From positions 28,988 through 92,987 of the IMG/VR virus record IMGVR_UViG_3300037258_001195: a stretch of 64,000 bases of DNA; one strand, written 5' to 3'. Origin of the DNA: a virus. Position numbers and translations under genes: made by a program. Shown here piece by piece: positions 47,244 through 54,976 of the stretch. Position 1 is the stretch's first letter, and each line of letters starts with the position of its first letter. Under the pieces are notes generated by a model. The model saw only the letters and a program-made list of their open reading frames with translations, searched no databases and had not been told where the DNA came from.

Positions 47244-47550
47244 CCTCAAAGTCGGCCTCCAGCAAACCCCCGGCGAACAATCGGACCTAGAAGCCGAGTT
47301 AATCGCAACTAGTCCGCTTCGCGCTGTCGATCCAGCCTCGATCGACGAACTCCTCGAACGAGTGAACGAACATCTAATTGCCGGCGTCCCAAACAAACTT
47401 CGCGAAAACGACGACGAGCTTTTGCGAAGACTCGTTGACGGCTTTCGTCGCGAGGCAATCGATTGGGCCACCGCAGAGCGGACCAAAAAGCCACGCGCCC
47501 CCCGAGGGGAGAAGAAAGCAGTCGACCTCAACCTGGCGATGGACCTCTAG
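47236..47550 (+). CDS. hypothetical protein with DLNLAMDL C-terminus
   Basis: A 104-residue protein overlapping the RHH gene by 8 nt. Helical body (NEHLIAGVPNKLRENDDELL), then a Lys/Arg/Pro linker (TKKPRAPRGEKKA) and VDLNLAMDL at the end. This has the same architecture as the 38109 and 45088 products, and is directly before the nuclease gene at 47554. Confidence 0.65.
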   Translation: MSDLKVGLQQTPGEQSDLEAELIATSPLRAVDPASIDELLERVNEHLIAGVPNKLRENDDELLRRLVDGFRREAIDWATAERTKKPRAPRGEKKAVDLNLAMDL

Positions 47551-47553
47551 ACG

Positions 47554-48507
47554 ATGCCCGAGACCAACAAAGCCTTCTCAACGAAATTCCCGAAGCTCCA
47601 GACCGCGTGGGACTCAACGAGCTTCAATTGCCTCGATAAATGTCCCCGCTACTATCAACTCTCAATCATCGAAGGTTATTGCGGCTCTGGTCCCCCGAAC
47701 GACAATCTTCTATTCGGCTTTCTCTGGCACGCCGCCGAGGAGACTTATCAACACCAGCGCGCGCAAAACGTCGACCACGAAAGTGCTGTTCGCCACGTCG
47801 TGTATTGCCTTTTAGTAAATACCTGGGACTTTATTCGCGCTCGCCCCTGGATGAGCGGCGAGCCAAACAAGACCCGAGAAACCCTTCTGCGAACAATCAT
47901 CGTCTATCTAGATCATTATGAATTCGATCCACTCAAAACGGCAATCCGCGCAGACGGAATTCCGATGGTCGAGGTTAGCTTTCGCTTCGACCTGACCGAC
48001 ATTGACGAAACCTTCGCCGCCCCCGACGGAACCAGCTATATGCTATGCGGGCATCTGGACAAAGTTGCAGATTGGAACGATGAGTATTGGATCATCGACA
48101 AGAAATCCACCAAATACGAACTTAACGAGGATTACTTCAAGCAATTCCTTCCCGACAATCAAATGTCCATTTACGCCATTGCCGGCCAAGTAGTTTTGTC
48201 CAAGCCGATTCGCGGCGTGATAATCGACGCCGCCCAGATTCTTGTCAATGGAACCCGACTTCGTCGCCGCCCGACACCCCGAGAACCACCGCAGCTCTCT
48301 GAATGGCTAACCGACTTTCAAATGAAACTTCGCGAGAACGAAAGCTACGTCGCCAATGACTATTGGCCCCAACGGCCACAAAGCTGCGGCTATGGTCGAA
48401 TGCAATGTCTCTTCCGACCTGTTTGTTCCGCTGAGCCCGAGGCGCGACAGGAGATGCTAGAGAACTTCTACGGTCGCCGCACTTGGGACCCACTTACTCC
48501 GAGGTGA
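47554..48507 (+). CDS. Cas4/RecB-like PD-(D/E)XK exonuclease with Fe-S cysteines
   Basis: A 317-residue nuclease. Motifs are H59 in GFLWHAAEE, E140 in MVEVSF, D169 in CGHLDKV and D182-x-K184 in IIDKKST. Four Cys, one in SFNCLDKCP near the N-terminus and three in SCGYGRMQCLFRPVC near the C-terminus, could hold a 4Fe-4S cluster, as in Cas4 and AddB-type enzymes. It is followed closely by the Sak4-like ATPase and SSB-like protein, so it probably trims ends for recombination. Confidence 0.85.
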   Translation: MPETNKAFSTKFPKLQTAWDSTSFNCLDKCPRYYQLSIIEGYCGSGPPNDNLLFGFLWHAAEETYQHQRAQNVDHESAVRHVVYCLLVNTWDFIRARPWMSGEPNKTRETLLRTIIVYLDHYEFDPLKTAIRADGIPMVEVSFRFDLTDIDETFAAPDGTSYMLCGHLDKVADWNDEYWIIDKKSTKYELNEDYFKQFLPDNQMSIYAIAGQVVLSKPIRGVIIDAAQILVNGTRLRRRPTPREPPQLSEWLTDFQMKLRENESYVANDYWPQRPQSCGYGRMQCLFRPVCSAEPEARQEMLENFYGRRTWDPLTPR

Positions 48508-48509
48508 AA

Positions 48510-48731
48510 ATGTCAGACGTGATTTGCCGACTTCCAAATGGATGCACATTATATAAAGAACGCAACGGGGTAGGAGGACATAGATATTGGTCAGACGAAG
48601 TTGGTGGTGGTGTCATGATATGGGATACTTGTCTAGTTGATCCAACAACATTGCTAACTGCAATAGTCGAAGAACATAAAGCAATGCTAGAGGGAAAACT
48701 AAATCCTACAACCTTTGATCTAAAGGAATAA
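48510..48731 (+). CDS. small hypothetical protein, AT-rich
   Basis: A 73-residue protein, start at 48510 just after the nuclease stop (GAGG upstream). Begins MSDVICRLPNGCTLYKERNG. AT-rich codons unlike both neighbours, perhaps a recent arrival. No domain recognised. Confidence 0.55.
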   Translation: MSDVICRLPNGCTLYKERNGVGGHRYWSDEVGGGVMIWDTCLVDPTTLLTAIVEEHKAMLEGKLNPTTFDLKE

Positions 48732-48737
48732 CAAAAG

Positions 48738-49778
48738 ATGCCCAGCCTCCTAGACCAAACCTCCGAATCTGCCAAAATCCTCTACGTGGGTGATTCCGGA
48801 CATGGAAAAACCGGCTCCAAAGCTGCCTTAGTCGCAATCGGCTATAAGCTTCGCATGGTCGACACTGACAACGGATTTAAAATCCTCCGCAGCCTCTTGA
48901 CCGACGACGAACACTACCCCTATGCAAGCTGGATGAAAAAGGCTGGAATCGACCCGACCGAACCGGGCCGAATCAGCTATATCCCCATCGACGTCCCAAT
49001 CGACGTCCAAGATCGAAACGTGCAACGAAAGTCCGGGAATGTCTCCTATTCCGTCCTCGCCCCTGCCAGCTCGCGAGCCTGGAACACCGTCGTCAATCTC
49101 CTCAACAAAGGTTGGATCGACGACGGCAAAAATCTCGGCCTAATCACGGACTGGGACAACGACACAATCCTAGATTTCGACACCCTTTCGTCGCTTGCCG
49201 AACTCGCCCACTACTGGAACCAAGACATGAACGGCCGCCTTGGCGCCCTAGAGGACGATCATGGTCGCGACGCCGGGGCGGCGCAGGAACTAATCCGCCG
49301 CCTCATGCTCAAACTAACCTCTCCGACCGTCCGATGCAACGTAATCGTCACAACCCACATCACCTGGACCGACGTCTCACGGGGCGCGGCCCTCAGCCCG
49401 CGGCAGTTGATGGAGGACAAAAAGCCGGTCGAACTTCGTGGCTTTCCATCCGTAATTGGTCGCGCCCTCGGGCCGGTCCTCGGAAAGCGGTGGAACGACC
49501 AGTTCATCTGCGCCCGCGACGGAGACGGACGAAACGCCACTCGCCGAATTTATTCCGTCCCAACCAACAACGTCGACGCTAAACACTCGGCCTGGGTAGA
49601 AGACTCATACCCGGTCGAAACTGGCCTGGCGTCGATCTTCTCGGCCCTTCAGTACAAGCCGGTTCCGACAGAATTTCTCGAACACGTTGCTGCGTTCAAC
49701 GCTGCGCGCAGCGACACAAGCCCTACGGAAAGCCCCAGCGGGAGCAAATCAAACCCCTTTGGTGGCTTTGGTAGATAG
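48738..49778 (+). CDS. Sak4-like RecA-family ATPase
   Basis: A 346-residue ATPase with Walker A GDSGHGKT (18-25), a VDTDNG motif typical of phage ATP-binding single-strand annealing-type proteins, and NVIVTTHITW as a later strand with a His-type sensor. The C-terminal tail is Ser/Pro/Gly-rich. Between a nuclease and an SSB-like protein, it fits a recombination module (nuclease, ATPase, SSB). Confidence 0.8.
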   Translation: MPSLLDQTSESAKILYVGDSGHGKTGSKAALVAIGYKLRMVDTDNGFKILRSLLTDDEHYPYASWMKKAGIDPTEPGRISYIPIDVPIDVQDRNVQRKSGNVSYSVLAPASSRAWNTVVNLLNKGWIDDGKNLGLITDWDNDTILDFDTLSSLAELAHYWNQDMNGRLGALEDDHGRDAGAAQELIRRLMLKLTSPTVRCNVIVTTHITWTDVSRGAALSPRQLMEDKKPVELRGFPSVIGRALGPVLGKRWNDQFICARDGDGRNATRRIYSVPTNNVDAKHSAWVEDSYPVETGLASIFSALQYKPVPTEFLEHVAAFNAARSDTSPTESPSGSKSNPFGGFGR

Positions 49779-49825
49779 GAAGGGGAATTCTCCCCAGCCT
49801 AGTTTAAACAGAGGACTTTAAAACA

Positions 49826-50320
49826 ATGGCTGACGAACCTGTTGATTTTCGTGACCTGCTCTCGAAGCCCCTCGGCGATTTTCCCGACCGGCCCAACCTT
49901 CCCGGCGCAAAGTCGTTCTACGGGAAGCTCCTATCACTTGGCGCGGGAGTCTCCGCGCAGAAAGGCACGCCGCATTTCCGCTTCACGGTCCGCCTCACCG
50001 ACGGCGGCCAGGATGTAAAGTCGACGGACCTGGAAAAGATCGCTGCGGCGGGATTTTCGCTCGCCGACTATGAGGTCTACTCCGACTTCTGGCTTACCCC
50101 CAATAGTATGCCGATGCTTCGCAGCTTCCTCGTCTCCCTGGGCTTCCCCGAAAACGCGACCTTCAAGGAAGTCCTGAAGCTCAACGACTTCGGCGAGCCA
50201 ACCTCGGACTCACAGGAAGCCATTCGCGGCCTGGACGTTATTGTCCGAACCCAGAATGCCGACGAGAACGGGCGCGTGTACGCGAAGCTCGACCGGATCG
50301 CTGGGAAGAAAAGCAGCTAA
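49826..50320 (+). CDS. SSB-like protein partner of the Sak4-like ATPase
   Basis: A 164-residue protein. TPHFRFTVRLTDGG and GLDVIVRTQNADENGRVYAK then LDRIAG suggest an OB-fold, as in phage SSB-like proteins encoded beside Sak4-like ATPases. Length and position fit single-stranded DNA binding. The tail is short and basic (GKKSS), not the acidic tail of bacterial SSB. Confidence 0.7.
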   Translation: MADEPVDFRDLLSKPLGDFPDRPNLPGAKSFYGKLLSLGAGVSAQKGTPHFRFTVRLTDGGQDVKSTDLEKIAAAGFSLADYEVYSDFWLTPNSMPMLRSFLVSLGFPENATFKEVLKLNDFGEPTSDSQEAIRGLDVIVRTQNADENGRVYAKLDRIAGKKSS

Positions 50321-50331
50321 GAAACCTAAGA

Positions 50332-50382
50332 GGCGCAGGCGGAAGGAGATCGGAGTTTCAGCTCTAATCTTCCTCCGCCGCG
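50332..50382 (+). repeat. imperfect long hairpin after the SSB-like gene
   Basis: GGCGGAAGGAGAT can pair with ATCTTCCTCCGCC with two weak positions across a loop of about 20 bases. It could shield or separate the transcript between SSB-like and next gene. No T tract follows. Confidence 0.4.
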
Positions 50383-50408
50383 CACAATTCCTACGAGGAC
50401 AAACCCCA

Positions 50409-50678
50409 ATGCCCAAATCCAAAGACATAACCCGACTCGTCCCGCGAAACATAGACCAAGATGAATCCAAGTCTGATCGATTTCGCCGCCTCGCGAACCA
50501 GCGATTTCGAGTCCTAAAGGCCGCCATGACTCGTATGGGGCGCCTCAGCGGACCATCCTACGACGCCTCAACCGAACAGATCGACAAACTCATCGAGGCC
50601 CTAACGAGAGAGTTCGACTTCATGATCGCCCAATTGCATCGGAAGGTGGACAGCGACGCCCCCGACGATCTTTTCTAG
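50409..50678 (+). CDS. small helical hypothetical protein
   Basis: An 89-residue protein from ATG 50409 (GAGGACAAACCCC upstream), basic in the first half and helical later (EQIDKLIEALTREFDFMIAQ). No family recognised. The alternative longer frame from 50241 overlaps the SSB-like gene and is rejected. Confidence 0.6.
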   Translation: MPKSKDITRLVPRNIDQDESKSDRFRRLANQRFRVLKAAMTRMGRLSGPSYDASTEQIDKLIEALTREFDFMIAQLHRKVDSDAPDDLF

Positions 50679-50702
50679 GAGACAACCCTGAATCTCAACC
50701 TC

Positions 50703-50728
50703 GGCCCGTCAGATTCGCTCTGCGGGCC
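50703..50728 (+). terminator. hairpin between the 89-aa gene and the methyltransferase gene
   Basis: GGCCCG and CAGA pair with TCTG and CGGGCC, with one bulged base. It is followed by ATTT rather than a strong T tract, so it may weaken rather than end transcription. Confidence 0.4.
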
Positions 50729-50763
50729 ATTTGGGGTAAGAGGCCAATTTGGGGGACGAAGAC

Positions 50764-52173
50764 GTGGTAAAAACAGTTGCGATAGATGATATAATAATTC
50801 GCCCCAACCGGCAAAGAAAGACCACCAAGGACGTCGACCCTCAATTCATCGCAAGCGTTAATCGGCGACTAATCAACCCCATTATCCTTATATCTCAACC
50901 CGACGGCATTGTCCTTTGTGCCGGCGAGCGACGACTAATTGCCCTTCGCGCCGGAAGCGTAACAGACCTAATTGAAAACGTCCATTTCCGCTTCTTCGCT
51001 GACCTCAATTCCGACGAAGCGGAAATTATCGAACTTGAAGAGAACGTGAAACGCGAGGATCTACATTGGCGCGATCATGTTGCCGCTGTAGGACGAATCC
51101 ATGCGATCTTCAAAGCTCGCGATGAAACCTGGACCGACCGAAAAACCGCCCAAGAGATTAATACCTCCCGGACAAGCATTAAAGAACATCTGATGATCTT
51201 TCGAAATCTCGACAACACGGCCCTCCGCGATGCAACTGGGACCAAACAAGCCTATTCTATCCTTCAAGGGATTGCCGAGCGCCGAACGGTCTCAATCGTG
51301 CAGGCGGTGACCAAGGTCGGTAGCGAAATTTTCGACATAAAGGCGCAAAGTAATGACCCGAGCGGGAATAATAGTCCAAGTCCTATTCCTAATTCTAATC
51401 CTAGTCATACTTCCCGGCTTAGCTCTCCTATCCCATCATCTCCTATCCCGCCTGATATCCCGCCTATGCCAGACAAAGAGCCCGAACCATCAATCCTAAA
51501 CACGGATTTTATAAAATGGATCTCAGGCTACTCGGGTGACAAATTCACCTTAATTCACTGTGACTTCCCGTATGACGTCAAATACGATTCCTATGCAAAG
51601 AGTATCTCGTCCGTGACCGACGATTATGACTTCTCTGGCTTCTGGCCCCTGATAGACGCCCTGTGTGGCAATCTCGACAAGATAATGTCCTATTCTGCCC
51701 ACATGATGTTCTGGTTTTCCATGAAATTCTACGAACAAACCAAAGGTCGATTGGAAAAAGCCGGCCTTTATGTCCACGATCATCCTTTTGTCTGGCAAAA
51801 AACCGACAACGCTGGAATTATCCCCGGGCGAGATGGTATTTTCCCGCGCCGCATTTACGAAACTGCATTTCTCTGTTCTCGTGGTCGCCGCCCGCTCGTT
51901 AAGTCCTTAGCAAACTGCTACGGCGCCCCGATGCAGTCGAATTCCATCCATCCCTCCACCAAGCCTGTCCCCGTGCTCAAGCATTTTTTTGCTATGCTCA
52001 TTGACGAAACTACTGATGTTCTAGACCCAACTGCAGGCAGCGGAAACAGCTTAATCGCCGCGGAGGACATGGGCGCGCGAAAGATCCTCGGACTAGAAAT
52101 CAATCCGACCTACGCAACCGCCGCACAAAGCGCGCTAGAGCGGTTTCGGGTTATGAGAAAGATCAGCAAATGA
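50764..52173 (+). CDS. ParB-DNA methyltransferase fusion
   Basis: A 469-residue protein. Residues 1-190 have a ParB-like N-terminal domain (AGERRLIALRAGS, then ELEENVKREDLHWRD) followed by an HTH-like segment. A Ser/Pro/Asn linker (about 200-240) leads to a DNA methyltransferase with DFPY at 267-270 (the D/N-P-P-Y type motif IV) and DPTAGSGN at 421-428 (motif I), an N6-adenine or N4-cytosine type with permuted motifs. The GTG at 50764 is preferred, with GGGGGACG upstream. No restriction enzyme is present, so it may protect phage DNA. Confidence 0.85.
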   Translation: MVKTVAIDDIIIRPNRQRKTTKDVDPQFIASVNRRLINPIILISQPDGIVLCAGERRLIALRAGSVTDLIENVHFRFFADLNSDEAEIIELEENVKREDLHWRDHVAAVGRIHAIFKARDETWTDRKTAQEINTSRTSIKEHLMIFRNLDNTALRDATGTKQAYSILQGIAERRTVSIVQAVTKVGSEIFDIKAQSNDPSGNNSPSPIPNSNPSHTSRLSSPIPSSPIPPDIPPMPDKEPEPSILNTDFIKWISGYSGDKFTLIHCDFPYDVKYDSYAKSISSVTDDYDFSGFWPLIDALCGNLDKIMSYSAHMMFWFSMKFYEQTKGRLEKAGLYVHDHPFVWQKTDNAGIIPGRDGIFPRRIYETAFLCSRGRRPLVKSLANCYGAPMQSNSIHPSTKPVPVLKHFFAMLIDETTDVLDPTAGSGNSLIAAEDMGARKILGLEINPTYATAAQSALERFRVMRKISK

Positions 52174-52379
52174 CCCTAGATCAACTAATCCAAGCTTGTA
52201 TCGCAAAGAAAGTCGGCAATAAAGAGTTCGCCCTATTCTTCATCCCTCCCGATTGGAGTGCTGACATAGGAAATCCGACTTCAGTGGTTATGCTGGGAGA
52301 AGCGCGGGGGGAAATATGTAGTGACGAGCACCCGACAGCAATCGCAGCAGTCGCACAACTATTGGAACGAATTCCATGA
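52170..52379 (+). CDS. small hypothetical protein
   Basis: A 69-residue protein, overlapping the methyltransferase gene by 4 nt. No domain recognised (SVVMLGEARGEICSDEHPTA). Its stop overlaps the ATG of the original start of the glycosylase-exonuclease gene, showing how that gene was once translated. Confidence 0.55.
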   Translation: MTLDQLIQACIAKKVGNKEFALFFIPPDWSADIGNPTSVVMLGEARGEICSDEHPTAIAAVAQLLERIP

Positions 52380-52417
52380 AGGTCGTTCTCGTCGCAGAGG
52401 CCTGGGGACGCCGATGA
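52376..52417 (+). pseudogene. stranded original start of the glycosylase-exonuclease gene
   Basis: ATG 52376 (ATGA overlap with the upstream stop) reads MKVVLVAEAWGRR and then meets a TGA created by the inserted HNH element. The live gene begins at 52842 with MRVVLVAEAYGRR. The first 38 bases of both copies encode the same peptide apart from K/R and W/Y, but all the other codons from V3 to A9 differ at the third base. This is the footprint of the homing-element insertion. Confidence 0.85.
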
Positions 52418-52851
52418 AAGAAATAATATTATCCAATGGGTTAATAGCTCTCGTCGATGACGATGACTATTCTCGACTTAGTAACTTTAGTTGGTTTGCG
52501 ATGCCACGACGTAATACAAATCATGCCGCACGTAAAGATAATAGTGGATGGGGAAAATACAGATACCGTAAGAATATATACATGCATACAGATGTTATGG
52601 GAATAACTCCAGATAATCTAGTATTGGATCATATAGATAGAAATGGGCTAAATAATCAAAAAGCCAATTTGCGATTCGTAACATACAGCCAAAATGCTGT
52701 AAATTCAGAGCGAAATGAAAGGGGACACATAGAGCGTCATGGTCGAAAATGGAGAGTTCGCGTGAAGCGTGAAGGAATTAGAATAGAGATTGGATCATTC
52801 TATACACATGAATCTGCAACCAAAGCTCTAGAGGACTTTCTATGCGAGTAG
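52414..52851 (+). CDS. HNH homing endonuclease with AP2-like domain
   Basis: A 145-residue free-standing endonuclease. NLVLDHIDRNGLNNQKANLR with following QNAVNSERN is the HNH_3 motif (D-H ... N ... N), and GRKWRVRVKREGIRIEIGSF is an AP2-like DNA-binding domain, a common pair in phage homing enzymes. It is AT-rich compared with its neighbours. ATG 52414 sits exactly at the break in the old gene start, and its last codons overlap the new start of the gene at 52842. It probably cuts alleles lacking the insertion. Confidence 0.88.
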   Translation: MKEIILSNGLIALVDDDDYSRLSNFSWFAMPRRNTNHAARKDNSGWGKYRYRKNIYMHTDVMGITPDNLVLDHIDRNGLNNQKANLRFVTYSQNAVNSERNERGHIERHGRKWRVRVKREGIRIEIGSFYTHESATKALEDFLCE

Positions 52852-54140
52852 TACTTGTTGCGGAAGCATATGGACGCCGCGAAGCCCAGTTTCAACACGC
52901 GCTGGTTGGTCCATCTGGCCGCGAACTAACCCTCGAAATGGCAATCGCCGGCTTCGCGCCCTATATGACCCTCCTATGCCGAAAGTGCAGCAAGACCTCT
53001 CAATTCATCGACGGTTTTTGCGAGCATTGCCGCGAGTACATATGGCCGAATGAATTTGACTTAATCGCCCATTGGAAACGTCTTAAGGAAATTTTAGGCT
53101 TCCACGTCACAAATGTATTTAATTTCCAGCCACCAAGCATCTGCTCGAATTGCGGCGCTCTCGGATCGGCAATTCGCTTCGGCACCGCCCCCAAGTGCAA
53201 AGACTGTGGCTCGAAAGAAATCCGCGAAAACGACCTGTCGAGCCTCTTCGGAACCGAAATCGAAACCCCCCTCGTTGGTTGGCGCGCCCCGAAGCGGACT
53301 GGAAGCCACCTCAAACGAGAGTATTTCTTCCACATTGAACGGCTTTGGAAAGAATTGAAGAGCCTCAACCCAAATCTCGTCGTTGCTCTCGGCAATTGTC
53401 CCTGCTGGGCAATTCTCGACCAACCTGGCATCACCGCGGCACGCGGAACAATCTCGACCTCAGAGCGCCTCGGCTTTAAGGTTCTTCCGACATTTCATCC
53501 CGCTGCCGTCCTCCGGAACACGGCCCTCCGCGCGACCTGTATCGCCGACTTCCAAAAAGCCGCCCGCGAGGCTGAATTTCCCGAAATTCGTCGCCAGGAG
53601 CGCTGGATTGAAATAATCGACCCTACTGAAGAAGGAATTCGTCGTGGATACGAATGGTTTAAAAAGCCTGCCCGAGCCTACGCAAACGATATTGAGACTC
53701 ATAAGCGACAAATTACCATTGTTGGATTCGCACGCTCCGTCGACGATGCGCTTGTCATTCCCCTTAGAGTCGAACCTCCAAGGGCAAAACTTAAAAATTC
53801 TGATGGAAAGCTTGTCGCCAACCCAAATTATGAGGCTGAACTCCTTTCGTTCGAGCCGAACTACTGGCCGACGCCAGAATTAGAAGCCAAAGCCTGGAAG
53901 CTAATTCAACACGGCTTGCAGACTCCTCAGCCGAAGATATTCCAGAACGGACTTTACGACATGAGCTATGAGCTTCTTCTCGGCCTTCAGCCCGTCAATG
54001 CCATCCACGACACGATGCTTTGGCACCATTCTCTGTATCCTGAATTGCCAAAGTCACTTGGCTTCCTCGGGTCCATCTATTGCGCAGAAATTGCATGGAA
54101 GAGTATGAGACGTGGTGAGACATTAAAAAGGGATGAATAA
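52842..54140 (+). CDS. uracil-DNA glycosylase-like domain fused to 3'-5' exonuclease half
   Basis: A 432-residue protein. Residues 1-235 resemble a uracil-DNA glycosylase with VAEAYGRREA near the start and FHPAAVLRN (219-226) near the end, interrupted by two Cys4 zinc ribbons (C46, C49, C60, C63 and C101, C104, C119, C122). Residues 275-432 are the first part of a DnaQ-like exonuclease: ExoI D283 and E285 in NDIETHK, and ExoII N369 and D373 in QNGLYDMSYE. ExoIII lies in the polymerase gene at 55510. Both ends are rebuilt by homing elements. Confidence 0.8.
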   Translation: MRVVLVAEAYGRREAQFQHALVGPSGRELTLEMAIAGFAPYMTLLCRKCSKTSQFIDGFCEHCREYIWPNEFDLIAHWKRLKEILGFHVTNVFNFQPPSICSNCGALGSAIRFGTAPKCKDCGSKEIRENDLSSLFGTEIETPLVGWRAPKRTGSHLKREYFFHIERLWKELKSLNPNLVVALGNCPCWAILDQPGITAARGTISTSERLGFKVLPTFHPAAVLRNTALRATCIADFQKAAREAEFPEIRRQERWIEIIDPTEEGIRRGYEWFKKPARAYANDIETHKRQITIVGFARSVDDALVIPLRVEPPRAKLKNSDGKLVANPNYEAELLSFEPNYWPTPELEAKAWKLIQHGLQTPQPKIFQNGLYDMSYELLLGLQPVNAIHDTMLWHHSLYPELPKSLGFLGSIYCAEIAWKSMRRGETLKRDE

Positions 54141-54723
54141 AATGCCGAGATATGGATGGCGTAAAAGCTACGCTAAAATTTGCTCTATTGATGGATGTAA
54201 CGATGCCGTAAAATATAAAGGCATGTGCGGAATGCACTATAAACGACAATGGCGTCATGGAGATGTTAATATTTCACTAATTCCACACGAATTTACTGAC
54301 CGACATGTATGTGACGTTGATAGTTGTCAAGAATTACAATATGCTAGTAATTCTCCATATTGTAAGAAGCATTATTTACGTCTGTATAGGTTTGGTAGAT
54401 TGCATAATATAAAAAACGGATATGGCGAAAGTAAAGTTAGACATAAAGCAGCTGGTGGATATTGGGAGATAAACGATGAAGAAGGAAGAAAGATATATGA
54501 GCACGTTTGGTTAGCTGAAAAAGCACTGGGAAAGAAGCTACCATCAGGTGCTATAGTTCATCATATGAATAAAGATCGAGGTGACAATGATACACCATTC
54601 AATCTAATAGTTTGTCCTAATCAAGCATATCATCTACTATTACATAAACGAATGCGAGATTTAGGATATATCGGAGATCTCTTGGAAACAAATGAGACGT
54701 GGCGAGACCCTAAAGCGGGATGA
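54133..54723 (+). CDS. HNH homing endonuclease, second element
   Basis: A 196-residue protein with two small Cys/His finger motifs in its N-terminal half (CSIDGCND ... CGMHYKRQ and CDVDSCQE ... CKKHYLRLYRFGR), then HNH_3: YEHVWLAEKALGKKLPSGAI, VHHMNKDRGDNDTPFNL and HLLLHKRMR. Its start codons (ATGAATAAAATG) copy those of the downstream gene. It is very AT-rich. It sits right at the end of the glycosylase-exonuclease gene and probably homes into that site. Confidence 0.88.
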   Translation: MNKMPRYGWRKSYAKICSIDGCNDAVKYKGMCGMHYKRQWRHGDVNISLIPHEFTDRHVCDVDSCQELQYASNSPYCKKHYLRLYRFGRLHNIKNGYGESKVRHKAAGGYWEINDEEGRKIYEHVWLAEKALGKKLPSGAIVHHMNKDRGDNDTPFNLIVCPNQAYHLLLHKRMRDLGYIGDLLETNETWRDPKAG

Positions 54724-54727
54724 ATAA
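54674..54727 (+). pseudogene. original 3' end of the exonuclease gene, displaced by the homing element
   Basis: Read in the exonuclease frame this stretch gives E-I-S-W-K-Q-M-R-R-G-E-T-L-K-R-D-E-stop. The live gene end at 54087-54140 gives E-I-A-W-K-S-M-R-R-G-E-T-L-K-R-D-E-stop, with different synonymous codons (GGC/GGT, ACC/ACA, CTA/TTA, AAG/AAA, CGG/AGG). The displaced copy uses the GC-richer codons of the phage, so it is likely the ancestral one. Confidence 0.82.
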
Positions 54728-54956
54728 AATGAAAAATTGGCTAAAATTTGAATATGGTACGTATATAAATGGAATAGAATGGAAGACGGAAGGAATGGTA
54801 TACATAGACCCGGCAGCTATATCTTCAGTTATGGAAATATCACGACACTTTCCAAATGCGACAGGCTGTTGTATATATTTAGGATATTCAGGCAAACAAT
54901 ACGCTGTTCGCGAATCCATCAGCGCTGTTATGGCTGAAATTCAGTCCGCACTTTAG
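54720..54956 (+). CDS. small hypothetical protein, AT-rich
   Basis: A 78-residue protein overlapping the HNH stop by 4 nt; an internal ATG at 54729 is an alternative. It ends in helical sequence (AVRESISAVMAEIQSAL). It begins MNKMKNWLKF, sharing its first codons with the upstream HNH gene. No domain recognised. Confidence 0.6.
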   Translation: MNKMKNWLKFEYGTYINGIEWKTEGMVYIDPAAISSVMEISRHFPNATGCCIYLGYSGKQYAVRESISAVMAEIQSAL

Positions 54957-54976
54957 TTGAGAAAGGACGACCCGAC

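Noticed and set aside
47378-47815. 145-residue frame across two genes
   Set aside because: Runs across the end of the 47236 gene and the start of the nuclease gene in another phase; both have better starts and motifs.
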